A stretch of 64,000 nt of DNA from Hyphomonadaceae bacterium (GTDB lineage: Bacteria; Pseudomonadota; Alphaproteobacteria; Caulobacterales; Hyphomonadaceae). The position numbers were made by a program, and so were the translations under genes. The DNA lies in contig JAUYPV010000049.1 of assembly GCA_030697555.1 (NCBI GenBank), positions 1 through 64,000 on the forward strand. Reading direction: 5' to 3'. The notes beneath the pieces were generated by a model. That model was not told the DNA's origin, searched no databases, and worked only from the letters and a program-made list of their open reading frames with translations. Shown here piece by piece: positions 20,051-29,152 of the stretch (the stretch's first letter is position 1; every line of letters starts with the position of its first letter).

Positions 20051-22048
20051 TCACATCGGCGGCAGGTCTTTTCCGAGTCCACGCGACAGGCTCCACGATA
20101 GCCCCTGCCCGCGCATGACACCCTCGACCTCGCGACCCGCAAAACGCTCGAGCGCCGGACGCCAAGACACGAGATTGGCTTGCCGCTCTCCCAGGATGAC
20201 GGCCATCCGCCCTTGGGCGAGATCGATCCGGCGGGCGTAGACACCGGAAACGCGGCGAGCGTTATGGGTGAGAACAGGAACGCCCAACTCCCCCGCCAAC
20301 TGATGGGCGTGACGGCCAAGTTCGCCCTCCGCCAGCTTGTGCATGGCCTGGAGAGAGGGACCCCTGTCCTGTTCGCCCATCCAGCCCTGCTCGATCAGGA
20401 AAAGCCGCCGCTGCTGTAGCGCTTCCTCAAATTCACGCGCGATCCTGCTGCTGCCATTTGGAGCGTCGGCCTGCCCTGCCAATACCCGGTCCAGATGAGT
20501 CAGCCCGGGCGCATCAACCTGCTCCGCCAAGGACCAATAGCTGGCGACGCGCACAGAGAACGGCATCCGCGCCACAAGGCGCTCCTCGAAGGTTATCGCA
20601 TTGGCCAGGTGATCGCCGCCCACTATGAAGTCGCCATTCCCTGCCCGCTGCACCAGTCCGGCCCTCCGCATTGCTTCGAGCCTGCGTACGTTGGCTTCGA
20701 GAACGCGCCGGTCCGCATGCGGCTCCAGTTCCGCGTGGCTGACAACCGAGTAGATTCCTCCTGTTTGGCCTGCGATACGGGCAACGGCCTCATCGGATGG
20801 GCGCGGCTCCGGAACATTGGGCTCGATCGAGACCAGTGCTCCCGATTGAACGCCGGCGAGCACAGCCAAATCCTGTGGCCGTTCGAAGCGCGCATAACGC
20901 AGCTCGCCGCCGCCCGTCTCGATGACAGCAAGGAGCCGATCGTCCAACTCATCGACCGGACCGACATGAACAAGCTCGCCCACGACGGGAGATGAACGAT
21001 CCGCTTCCAAGAGTCGTAGGCGTCCGTCTTCAGGACGAATCGAACCGACGATGAGTTCGACTTGGTCCCGCTCCGCCAAGCTTCGAAGCCTTGATCCGAG
21101 GTTCGGCGCCAGATGCCAGCCGTCCGCCTTCCGCGCTGCGAGGCCCCATCGTTCCAGCCCCTCGAGCCGCGCCACGAGATCTGGTCGACCGGGCACAAAC
21201 GCACCCGCCCGCCCTGCCGACAACAACTCACGGTCAAGCGAGGTGATGGCCTTGCGACCGATGTCGTTGAAACGTTCCTTGGCCAGGTCGGCTTCCAGCC
21301 TCGGACCGAGCACGCGCGTCACTATCTCCTGCGCGTGCTCCCTCACGCCAGATGCGATCAGCTTCGAGGGAATGAACAGGTCCTGCCCGTCCGGGCGACG
21401 GCCGCGGATCAGCACATGCGTGTGAGGGTTGTCGGTATCGTGGTGGTCCACTGCGAGCCATTCGAGCTTCGTCCCGAGCTTGGCTTCGAACCCCGACATC
21501 AGCTCTCGGATGAAGGGTTTGAGATCGCCCAGCGCCGCGCCATCCTCGGCGCTGACGATCATCCGAAAATGCCGCGCATCCCCCGACCATGAGGCGGTTA
21601 CCCCACGCGCATCGACTGGTGCGCTCGTCCGGTCGTAGAAGGACAAGCTCGCTTGATCAGCGATTCCACCGCGCTCGAGATAGTCGACCGAAAGCGTTGG
21701 ATCCTGCTTCGTCTCCTCCGCAGTATTCGGAAGCGCTCGACCATCGGCCTTTGCCTCCCGCGAGAGGTAACCGACATGAGCCCGCAGCGGCGCCACCCCG
21801 CCTCCAACGTTCACCGCGTAACGGACCTTCACGACCACCCGGCGTACCGCGGCGAAGACTGGACGCGAGCGAGTCGTCGCACCCTTTGCAAAGTGCGCGC
21901 GCACGCTGGGCTGCTTTGGTTTAGGTCCGGATGGGCGCGGCAAGCGTGTCGCCTGCCTTACCGCTGAGCGCACGCCCTTCAGCTTGGGCGCGTGGTCTGC
22001 GGGTGGCTTGCCAAGCCTCGGCTCGAACTCATTCTCGCTGATCGTCAT
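20051..22048 (-). CDS. Relaxase / mobilization nuclease with DUF3363-like C-terminus
   Basis: LEWLAVDHHDTDNPHTHVLIRG (relaxase His motif), AHVGYLSREAKADG, conserved long C-terminus. Confidence 0.9.
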   Translation of the reverse strand: MTISENEFEPRLGKPPADHAPKLKGVRSAVRQATRLPRPSGPKPKQPSVRAHFAKGATTRSRPVFAAVRRVVVKVRYAVNVGGGVAPLRAHVGYLSREAKADGRALPNTAEETKQDPTLSVDYLERGGIADQASLSFYDRTSAPVDARGVTASWSGDARHFRMIVSAEDGAALGDLKPFIRELMSGFEAKLGTKLEWLAVDHHDTDNPHTHVLIRGRRPDGQDLFIPSKLIASGVREHAQEIVTRVLGPRLEADLAKERFNDIGRKAITSLDRELLSAGRAGAFVPGRPDLVARLEGLERWGLAARKADGWHLAPNLGSRLRSLAERDQVELIVGSIRPEDGRLRLLEADRSSPVVGELVHVGPVDELDDRLLAVIETGGGELRYARFERPQDLAVLAGVQSGALVSIEPNVPEPRPSDEAVARIAGQTGGIYSVVSHAELEPHADRRVLEANVRRLEAMRRAGLVQRAGNGDFIVGGDHLANAITFEERLVARMPFSVRVASYWSLAEQVDAPGLTHLDRVLAGQADAPNGSSRIAREFEEALQQRRLFLIEQGWMGEQDRGPSLQAMHKLAEGELGRHAHQLAGELGVPVLTHNARRVSGVYARRIDLAQGRMAVILGERQANLVSWRPALERFAGREVEGVMRGQGLSWSLSRGLGKDLPPM

Positions 22049-22217
22049 GACGCGATTTTCGCGAGCGATGCCGGGACGTCCACCGCTTGCACCTGCTCAA
22101 TGAAGTTGACGAGACGCACCGCAAGCGAGGGGCGTATCCACGGTGCAAAGATCTATGTGCAGACAGGGCCTTGAGGCCCGCAGCACGGCACGTGCTTTAT
22201 CTTGCAGTCCACCGCCT
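22049..22217. other. Candidate oriT region
   Basis: Intergenic region upstream of the relaxase with CGCGA-TTT-TCGCG (22051-22063) and GCACCG...CGGTGC (22116-22121/22141-22146) inverted repeats around GGGCGTATCCA. Confidence 0.35.
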
Positions 22218-22805
22218 TCACGACCGTGCAAATGCCAGGAGGTCGGGGAAATCGTCGCCATCGGCCTTCTTCAACGCGGCGAGATAGGCATCGCGAACCT
22301 CGTCGTCACCCACCAGCAGGCTGCCGCCCCAGCTGAAGACGGGTCGGTCGAGATAGCGCGCGAGCACGTCGCCCATCAGGCGCGACCATCGCCCGTTGCC
22401 ATTCGGGAACGGATGGATCAGGACCAGGCCATGATGGTAGCGGACGGCGATCTCGTCGGGCTGGAACGTCTTGTGCTCGATCCACCACAGCGTGTTGCCG
22501 ACGATCTGGTAGAGCTGCTGCTCGATCTGCGGGTGGTTGCAACCGATGTTGGTGTCGTATCCCCGGTAGGCACCCGCCCACCTCCACACGTCATCGAACA
22601 TCCGCTTGTGGAGGTTCTTGCAGAAGGGCACATCGACCGGATTGCGCTTCCGGTCGATGGCCCAGAGGCGAGCCTCGGTGATGTTCGCCTGCTCGTACTC
22701 GTTCAACTCCCTGCGGAGCGTCACGCCGGCCGGGATGAGCCCTTCCCTCGCCTCTGGGGTGAGTGGGGTCGCGCCTTCGGGCTCGTCGTCCGCCAGAACC
22801 GTCAA
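22218..22805 (-). CDS. Mobile mystery protein B (Fic domain)
   Basis: Fic motif HPFPNGNGRWSR; neighbours mobile mystery protein A. Confidence 0.9.
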   Translation of the reverse strand: MTVLADDEPEGATPLTPEAREGLIPAGVTLRRELNEYEQANITEARLWAIDRKRNPVDVPFCKNLHKRMFDDVWRWAGAYRGYDTNIGCNHPQIEQQLYQIVGNTLWWIEHKTFQPDEIAVRYHHGLVLIHPFPNGNGRWSRLMGDVLARYLDRPVFSWGGSLLVGDDEVRDAYLAALKKADGDDFPDLLAFARS

Positions 22806-23257
22806 GGGACCTGCCAGAGGCGCGACGGCTTATCGAGCAGCGCCATGACGATGCGTTGTTTCATCGTCTCACGCTGCTTGGCGTTGGAGACCGACTGCTT
22901 CTCCAGCTTCATGGTCTGGTCGACAGCGGCGAGCTGCTCTTCCGCTACCTGGTCGGCGCGTTCCTCCAGCCGTTCCGATAAAGGGCGGTTCGGAACCAGC
23001 ACGTAGACGAGCCTGCAGTCGAGCGCTTCAGCCGCGCGTTCCAGCGAGCTGAGGGTCACGTTCCGGGCGGCTTCAGCCTTCTCCAGCTCTGCAATGCGAG
23101 GCTGGCTCACACCCATCCGGCGGGCGAGCTGGGCGGTGGTCATCCCCAGCCCTTCGCGGAGGGCCTTGATCCAGCCACGCGAAGGCCGCTCCAGCTGCTT
23201 CAAGAGAGGCCGGATCTCTTCGAAACGCCTATCAAGCTGGTTTGCCGCCAATCTCAT
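22802..23257 (-). CDS. Mobile mystery protein A (HTH)
   Basis: GWIKALREGLGMTTAQLARRMGVSQPRIAELEKAEAARNVTLSSLERAAEALDCRLVYVLVP; 4-nt overlap with the Fic gene. Confidence 0.9.
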   Translation of the reverse strand: MRLAANQLDRRFEEIRPLLKQLERPSRGWIKALREGLGMTTAQLARRMGVSQPRIAELEKAEAARNVTLSSLERAAEALDCRLVYVLVPNRPLSERLEERADQVAEEQLAAVDQTMKLEKQSVSNAKQRETMKQRIVMALLDKPSRLWQVP

Positions 23258-23260
23258 CCA

Positions 23261-23276
23261 ATAGGAAATATCCTAT
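23261..23276. promoter_or_regulatory. Candidate operator of mobile mystery protein A
   Basis: Palindrome ATAGGA-AATA-TCCTAT immediately upstream of the start codon, in an AT-rich intergenic region. Confidence 0.5.
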
Positions 23277-23382
23277 CAGACAGAGACTTGTCAATAATAA
23301 AAATCTTATCAAACATAGACGAACTAATAAGACTTTTCATATACAGACAATCACCCGCAATAAGATAATCCCTATCAGAGGT

Positions 23383-24279
23383 TCAACTCGACAACGAAGA
23401 CCCAGCAAGCGCCATGACGAACGCAGCGGCCTTCGAGGCCAGAGACGCAGCCTGAAAGATCGCCCGGTTGTCGCCCTTCAGCACGTCGAGCCAGGCGCCG
23501 AGATAGTCAGCGTGGCGCACTGTCGGGACGACGCCAAGCTCCGCGCAGAGGAAGGCTGACGTCAGCTCAGCAACCAGCTCCTCGCGGGCGTAGGACTCCG
23601 CGCCCCACTTCGCTGCGAAATCGCGGTCGAGCCGCGTGACATGTCCCGTCCAGTGGCCGAGTTCGTGCAGCTTGGTGCGGTACCAGTTGATAGGCTCGAA
23701 GTAGGACTCCTGGGACGGGACCTGGATGAAGTCATGAGAGGGCGAATAGAACGCCATCTCCCCGCCGATCCTGAACTCAGCCTTGGTCGCCGCGATGACC
23801 GCCTCGACGTGCGGCAACACCTCGGACCAGCCCGGCGGCGGCGCAGCGTCGGGATCGGCAGGAAGTCCATCGCATTGCTGGACATGGAAGACTGTGAAGC
23901 GCTTGAGGAAGCCGACACGGCAGGCTTCCTCTCCGGAAGCGTTCGCCTTCTCCTGCTCGGCCTTGGGGATGAAGGTGTCGGCATAGACAACCATCGTCCC
24001 CTTCTCGCCCTTGCGCACGGCGCCGCCCATGGCGAGCGCCTGCTTGAAAGTGAGCCAGCGTTGCGACGGCCTCCCCTGCTCGATCGCAGCCGCCCAGAGC
24101 AGGAGGATGTTGATGCCAGAATAGGCTCGCCCGGTCGAAGCATTGAGCGGTAGCCCGAGGGGCGTCGTTCCGGACGAGGCCCATGGCTGCACCCAGGGAA
24201 AGCGGCCCTGCTCGAGCTCGGCGACGATGCGGGCGGTGACGGAGTCGTAGAGAGATTGCGCGTTCGCGTTGGCGGTCAT
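23383..24279 (-). CDS. ArdC-like antirestriction/zincin protein
   Basis: FPWVQPW...TGRAYSGINILLLW...KLHELGHWTGH (HExxH), ELVAELTSAFLCAELG. Confidence 0.92.
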   Translation of the reverse strand: MTANANAQSLYDSVTARIVAELEQGRFPWVQPWASSGTTPLGLPLNASTGRAYSGINILLLWAAAIEQGRPSQRWLTFKQALAMGGAVRKGEKGTMVVYADTFIPKAEQEKANASGEEACRVGFLKRFTVFHVQQCDGLPADPDAAPPPGWSEVLPHVEAVIAATKAEFRIGGEMAFYSPSHDFIQVPSQESYFEPINWYRTKLHELGHWTGHVTRLDRDFAAKWGAESYAREELVAELTSAFLCAELGVVPTVRHADYLGAWLDVLKGDNRAIFQAASLASKAAAFVMALAGSSLSS

Positions 24280-24349
24280 GATGACCTCCTTGGAAAATTG
24301 GACTAATGGAAAAGAAGGTGGCCGGCGGCCTCAGCCGCCGGCCGGGCGG

Positions 24350-24772
24350 TCAGGCCGCTCGTCTGCGCGAGGACTTGCCGGCTTTCGGAAGGGCCTCGCC
24401 TTCATCGGCGGCAGCAGCCGCCTCCGCCTTCGGCTTGCCGCGAGCGAGGATCTCGACCTCGCCGAAGCCGGTGACCACGAACTCGACCGAGTAGCGGGTC
24501 TGTCCGCGTTCATCCTCCCAGGATCCAGGGCGCACTTGGCCCACGAGGCGCAGGCGCGTGCCTTTCTGGACGGCGTTCTCGATCAGGTTGACCTTGGCGG
24601 GCGCGAACACCACCACGCGATGCCAGTACGTTTTCTCGTTCCAGTCGCCGCCTTCGGATTTCCAGCGTTCGCTTGTCGCGATGGAGACGATGGCGAGCTT
24701 CTTGTTGTCCTTGATCGGCTTGATCTCGAGCTTGCCGACATTGCCGATGAGTTCGAACTGGGCGCGGTCCAT
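24350..24772 (-). CDS. ssb: Single-stranded DNA-binding protein
   Basis: OB-fold SSB: VSIATSERWKSEGGDWNEKTYWHRVVVFAPAK...LVGQVRPGSWED. Confidence 0.88.
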   Translation of the reverse strand: MDRAQFELIGNVGKLEIKPIKDNKKLAIVSIATSERWKSEGGDWNEKTYWHRVVVFAPAKVNLIENAVQKGTRLRLVGQVRPGSWEDERGQTRYSVEFVVTGFGEVEILARGKPKAEAAAAADEGEALPKAGKSSRRRAA

Positions 24773-24799
24773 GATGAGCTTCCTTGTGATCCCGCGGGA

Positions 24800-24981
24800 T
24801 CAGCCCCGCCGGGTCGCGTTTGCGACGCCCCTCAGGAGCGGCCGGTAAGCAAGCGCAGCGATGACCGCGCAAGGGGTTGGTGCGGCCTGCAGCGTGGCAC
24901 ACGCGAAGCCTCGGCCCCTTGAGCGGTCATGCGCCGGCCGCTTGATGGGCGTGACAAGCAAACGTGATCCCGGCGGGGTGA
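24800..24981 (-). promoter_or_regulatory. Extended imperfect hairpin upstream of ssb (candidate single-stranded promoter)
   Basis: CCCCGCCGGG/CCCGGCGGGG, CGTTTGC/GCAAACG, ACGCCC/GGGCGT, GCGGCCGG/CCGGCCGC and TGACCGCGCAAGGGG/CCCCTTGAGCGGTCA nest in order. Confidence 0.6.
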
Positions 24982-25066
24982 CCTGGGATTTTGAGGACGC
25001 CTTGGACCGCTGCCCATACTCTTCACACGGACTGGTTGGCAGCCCGTTGGATGAAGGGAGACGACA

Positions 25067-25423
25067 ATGACCACGAAGGCGCTCAAATCCACAGCTGGCG
25101 CGCGAATCCACCGCCGCGTCAGGAACGAGCCGTGTGAAGTCGAGTTTCTGATGCGCGAAGCTGCAGCTTGCTGGCGACTGCCGGCCAAGAGCATCTCCGT
25201 CCAGATCGGCAAGCTCCCTGCGCGCGACCGTAGTGAGATCACGCCGGAGTTCACGCGCAAGCGACTGACCCGCCGCATAACGGCGCTTGAAACTCTCGCA
25301 TCCGAAGGGAACCCTACGTCAGCGATAGGTGTCGCCTATCCAGGAGGCGTCGAGGGGGACCAGGGCAACAGGCTCTGCCTCATCGCCGTCGGAGGCCAAA
25401 GCGCGTGGATCCGCGCAGACTAG
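25067..25423 (+). CDS. Hypothetical protein
   Basis: Open frame divergent from ssb; AAGGGAGACGACA upstream of ATG. Confidence 0.5.
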   Translation: MTTKALKSTAGARIHRRVRNEPCEVEFLMREAAACWRLPAKSISVQIGKLPARDRSEITPEFTRKRLTRRITALETLASEGNPTSAIGVAYPGGVEGDQGNRLCLIAVGGQSAWIRAD

Positions 25424-25652
25424 CTGGAGCCGCCGCCGCGCCCGATCCCGTCGCCGTACCCCAAGGATGAAGCGCGTCGAATCTACCAGGCCATGCTTGG
25501 CCACACTCCTCCTACGACCGCATCCGCAGGCCTGATGTGGGCCACGGTGTGCCGCTACCTCGCCAAGGTGGACTGGAAGAACTTCGAGTCGTGGTGGGAG
25601 AATCTCCACCCGCACGTCAGGGCGGCCCGGCTGAAGCGGAGGCGAAAAACAA

Positions 25653-25678
25653 AAGAGCGCCCCGCAAGGAGCGCTCTT
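25653..25678 (+). terminator. Rho-independent-like hairpin
   Basis: AAGAGCGC...GCGCTCTT stem. Confidence 0.6.
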
Positions 25679-25802
25679 CCGTTGCAAGCCCTGGGTTGGG
25701 GGGACGGGCCTGCGTCATTATCTAGGCCTGTAGCAGGATCGAAATCAACGCGGACGACTGCACGCGGTCTAACAATGCCGAGAGCAGATCGCCCGCGGAA
25801 GC

Positions 25803-26306
25803 GTGCTTCGCGATGAGGCAGCGAATGAATGTCGGAGATGCTCTTTGGGCTACGATCAAGCGTTCTTCGCGCAGCTGAATAGCCTGCTCTCGGACACAGC
25901 CTGGGAGTTGACGTTCGAACGGCCGACCCTCGACTTCGACGCCCACGGGCTGAAGCCGTCCTACTGCCATTCCAACGTCGAGCACTGGATCGAAACCCGT
26001 CCCGGGTGGAGGCGTGTGCGAGGCTGGCTCGTATCGCCCTACTCCTTTGGACTCTTCTTCGCGGCTCATTCTCTCGCGGAAGGTCCACGCGGCGAATTGT
26101 GGGATGTGACGCCCTATCTCGATGAGCGAACGCGGGACTTCGCCAACAGGTTCGTGAAGCACCCGGGAAGCGATGAGCAATTCGACCTCGGCGTGACGGA
26201 GCACTGGGGGAAACAGGGCACGTTCGACGATCCTGATCTCATCGCCCAATCGCTCAACGAGCTGGGCCAGTACGAGCCGTGGCCTGCGGGGGAAGGAGAC
26301 ATGTAG
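25803..26306 (+). CDS. Hypothetical protein
   Basis: Protein-like composition (CHSNVEHWIETRPGWRRVRGWLV...) over ~165 aa; start uncertain. Confidence 0.5.
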   Translation: MLRDEAANECRRCSLGYDQAFFAQLNSLLSDTAWELTFERPTLDFDAHGLKPSYCHSNVEHWIETRPGWRRVRGWLVSPYSFGLFFAAHSLAEGPRGELWDVTPYLDERTRDFANRFVKHPGSDEQFDLGVTEHWGKQGTFDDPDLIAQSLNELGQYEPWPAGEGDM

Positions 26307-27093
26307 AGCCGCTTGCGCGAAGGTGGAGGCAACCTCCAGGCTGATCCAGCGTCAAACAAGCCGTCACAGCTGAGCGGGCTCGCCTTGGAGGCGATTGATC
26401 TGCCCACAGCCGGGGAAACCCCTACGTGACGCGACCGCGGTAGGCGGTCCACATTGAACCGATCGCGCCAAACACGCTGGGCGTGGTCGAATTCTGGGGG
26501 CCGTCGTCGGGGCGGAGCCAAGGGACCGAAAGTCGGGCACGTCAGCCAGAAATCATTGTTCGGCCGAGCAACCTCGTCGTGGCGGACAGGCCCACACGCA
26601 GGTTGATTTCACCGGTACGGTCGATACGAAGAACGGTAGTTCTATTGGGGGGATACACGTTGAGAAATCGTCAGAGCGCTCAACCGCGTCGAGCGACACC
26701 GACCGCACCAAAAGAGAGGCGTCGATTGCTTGTCGTCGGACTGGACGCTCATTCACGCAGAGACCTCCTGGAGCTGGAGCCGCGCGGCAACGACACGCTG
26801 ATGGACATGGGCCTTTGCCAGTCGAAGATAGACGGACCGATGCGTGCCTGGATCAACAAGCGCTTTCGCAAGCCCGGCGAGGAGCTCGAAAGTGGGAGCC
26901 TCACCATCACGACACGGTTCTCGCGGCTCTGCGCCGTGTGCGGCGCTTGATCTTACGTCCTTGAACATCTCCGAAGCGCGTCCCGAAGCGGACGAACTCT
27001 GCAGCGACTAGCCCTGCACTCGGCGACCCTAAATAGACTTGGACCTCTCCCGACAGAGGCCGCTCTCGTTCAACCTCGACTCCTCCACGGCAG

Positions 27094-27120
27094 ATAGCCC
27101 ACCCGCGCTCGTCCCCTAAT
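27094..27120 (+). promoter_or_regulatory. Shared upstream element, copy 1
   Basis: ATAGCCCACCCGCGCTCGTCCCCTAAT, near-repeat of 29056-29082. Confidence 0.45.
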
Positions 27121-27152
27121 CCGAAGGGAGAACCCAGCGCAGGAGAGTGCCC

Positions 27153-28292
27153 ATGTCGTTCACGCGGAAGCCCCACCGCCAGAATTCCGATACCCGTGCC
27201 GTCTCGTCGACGAGCACGATGATCTTCACCGCGCCGTCCACCGGTGCGAAGGTCAAGATGACGGAGCGCGCCAGCCCCGGCGGCGGCGACCTTCTCATCA
27301 ATATAAGCTGCGACCAGCGGACCGCCGACGACGTCGCCGACGCGGTCGGAAATGCTCGCGGCCGCGAGATCTATGACGACAACCCGTCGGCCTTCGAACT
27401 GAAGGCGCTCGAGCAGCTGAAGGACGCCTCCCCCGCGCTGGTTCGCGCGATCAACCTCGCCTTCTCGCGTAACCCTGCGGCGATCCGTGTCACGGGACTG
27501 CCCAGCCGCCAGCCGCCGCCGGCAACGCCGCTGGACGGCGTGGCGGCGCAGGACGAGCTGCAGCTCCCGCTGCGCCTGCTCGCAGGCGCCGCCCGCGCAG
27601 CCAGCCTCGTCGGCTTCGCCTACGCCAGCGAGAACGGCGGCCGGATCGTCCGCGCGGTCTGCCCTGTCCAGACGGAAGCGGAAACGGTCAGCTCCCACGG
27701 CGCGGTGGATCTCGGCTTCCACGCCGATAATGCTGATCTGCCTGTGCCCGACGCGTTCGACCTGCATCCCGGCGACACCAAGCCGATGAACGCCTGGCAG
27801 GGCTTCGTCACCATCACGCCCCGCGCCCGCGTCCCGATGCGCTTCATGGTGCTCGCCGACGCCATCGCCTGGATGCGCATGCGCCGCTGGGACGAGCACA
27901 TCGATCGCCTGATGCAGCCGGAGTTCAATGCCGCAAAGCCGGCCTCCCACGGCATCGACGCCGTGCTGTCGAACCTGCCGGTGCTCGTGCCCACCCGCTC
28001 CGGCGCCATGGCGTCGCGCTACCACGCCGTCAACATCACCGGCATGAACCGCGACGCGACGCTCGCGCTCGCGGCCTTCGGCGCCGCGATCGAGATGTGC
28101 AAGGCGGAGCTGCTGGTCCCCGGCCGCGCCGGCGACCTGCTGTTCTACCAGAACCCGCGCTGCCTGCATCGCCGCCAGGCCTTCAAGCCGGCTTACGACG
28201 GCCAAGATCGCTTCTACCTGCGCGTCTACTTCGACGACGTCGCGCGCGTCGAGAGCGCCGCCGCCGGCCGCCACCGCCGCGTCTACCTGTAG
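27153..28292 (+). CDS. TauD/TfdA-superfamily Fe(II)/2-oxoglutarate oxygenase, clavaminate synthase / Asn-Arg hydroxylase-like
   Basis: LGFHADNADL (HxD-type), later NPRCLHRRQAFKPAYDGQDRFYLRVYF (distal His plus 2OG-binding Arg). Confidence 0.82.
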   Translation: MSFTRKPHRQNSDTRAVSSTSTMIFTAPSTGAKVKMTERASPGGGDLLINISCDQRTADDVADAVGNARGREIYDDNPSAFELKALEQLKDASPALVRAINLAFSRNPAAIRVTGLPSRQPPPATPLDGVAAQDELQLPLRLLAGAARAASLVGFAYASENGGRIVRAVCPVQTEAETVSSHGAVDLGFHADNADLPVPDAFDLHPGDTKPMNAWQGFVTITPRARVPMRFMVLADAIAWMRMRRWDEHIDRLMQPEFNAAKPASHGIDAVLSNLPVLVPTRSGAMASRYHAVNITGMNRDATLALAAFGAAIEMCKAELLVPGRAGDLLFYQNPRCLHRRQAFKPAYDGQDRFYLRVYFDDVARVESAAAGRHRRVYL

Positions 28293-28303
28293 GAGGGCAA
28301 CAG

Positions 28304-29047
28304 ATGGCCAACATCTACTTGACCGACCAGACGCGCGACGTTCTCGACACCCTTGTCGACCTCGTCAACTACACGGCGGAAGGCGTGCTGGAGGTTGTTC
28401 TGCGGGACACGATCTTCCGGCCGGCGGGCGGCGGCCAGCCGGCCGACACGGGCGTCGTCATGTTTGGCGGCGCGGAGGCGCCGATTGCAGGGGCGGTCAA
28501 GCGCGACGGAAAGGCGTGGCTGAAGCTGCAGACCTCCGCCGCGTTGCTGCGGGGATCCAAGGTCCAGATCCAGATCGATGGGGCGCGGCGCCGCCAGCTG
28601 TCGCGCGCGCATACCCTGACGCACATCATGATGGCCGCCTTCCGCCAGCAGGCCAGCGGATTCGCCAGCAAAGGCGCAGCGATCGCCGAAGATGGCCGGA
28701 GCGTGGAGATCCGCTTCATGGCCGACACCGGCTACACGCCCGACTTGCCGGCCGCAGAAGCCTGGATTCAGGACGCGATCAACGACGACCTGCCGGTGGA
28801 CATCATCCATGCAAAGGACATGTCCGCGGCGCTCCGGGCCTTCCCTGAGCTGCGGGTTGATCCCGATCTTGGCCTGACTGGCAAGGTAAGGATCGTCTCG
28901 ATCTTCGGGCGGGACGCAAACCCGTGCAGCGGGACCCATGCGAGGTCCACGGCGGAACTTGCAGGCCTAAGGCTGGGCCCCCACCGTCAAGTGGATGATT
29001 TCACGATGATTTCTGCCCATCTGGCAGAAGCGCCGAGCGGCACGTAG
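28304..29047 (+). CDS. AlaX-type alanyl-tRNA editing/deacylase protein
   Basis: FRPAGGGQPADTG, SRAHTLTHIMMAAF (HxxxH), PCSGTHARSTAEL (CxGTH) motifs of the AlaRS editing domain. Confidence 0.88.
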   Translation: MANIYLTDQTRDVLDTLVDLVNYTAEGVLEVVLRDTIFRPAGGGQPADTGVVMFGGAEAPIAGAVKRDGKAWLKLQTSAALLRGSKVQIQIDGARRRQLSRAHTLTHIMMAAFRQQASGFASKGAAIAEDGRSVEIRFMADTGYTPDLPAAEAWIQDAINDDLPVDIIHAKDMSAALRAFPELRVDPDLGLTGKVRIVSIFGRDANPCSGTHARSTAELAGLRLGPHRQVDDFTMISAHLAEAPSGT

Positions 29048-29055
29048 CGCATCAA

Positions 29056-29082
29056 ATAGCCCATGCCCCGCTCGTCCCTAAT
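29056..29082 (+). promoter_or_regulatory. Shared upstream element, copy 2
   Basis: ATAGCCCATGCCCCGCTCGTCCCTAAT. Confidence 0.45.
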
Positions 29083-29152
29083 ACAGATCAGAACAGCAAG
29101 AGCCGGCTTGCCCACAAGCACGGCGACAGGAGCAGAGCCGCGGGAGGACTAC

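Noticed and set aside
21113-21592. Plus-strand ORFs in the relaxase
   Set aside because: Shadow frames of the relaxase gene.
25493-25816. ORF continuing in frame after a TAG at 25421
   Set aside because: Considered as stop readthrough of 25067-25423, but it runs through a terminator hairpin and no homology supports one gene.
26483-26950. Hypothetical ORF
   Set aside because: Weak coding signal and no recognisable family; not called as a feature.
26907-28274. 455-aa minus-strand ORF
   Set aside because: Antisense to the well-supported oxygenase gene; composition is typical of shadow frames in high-GC DNA.
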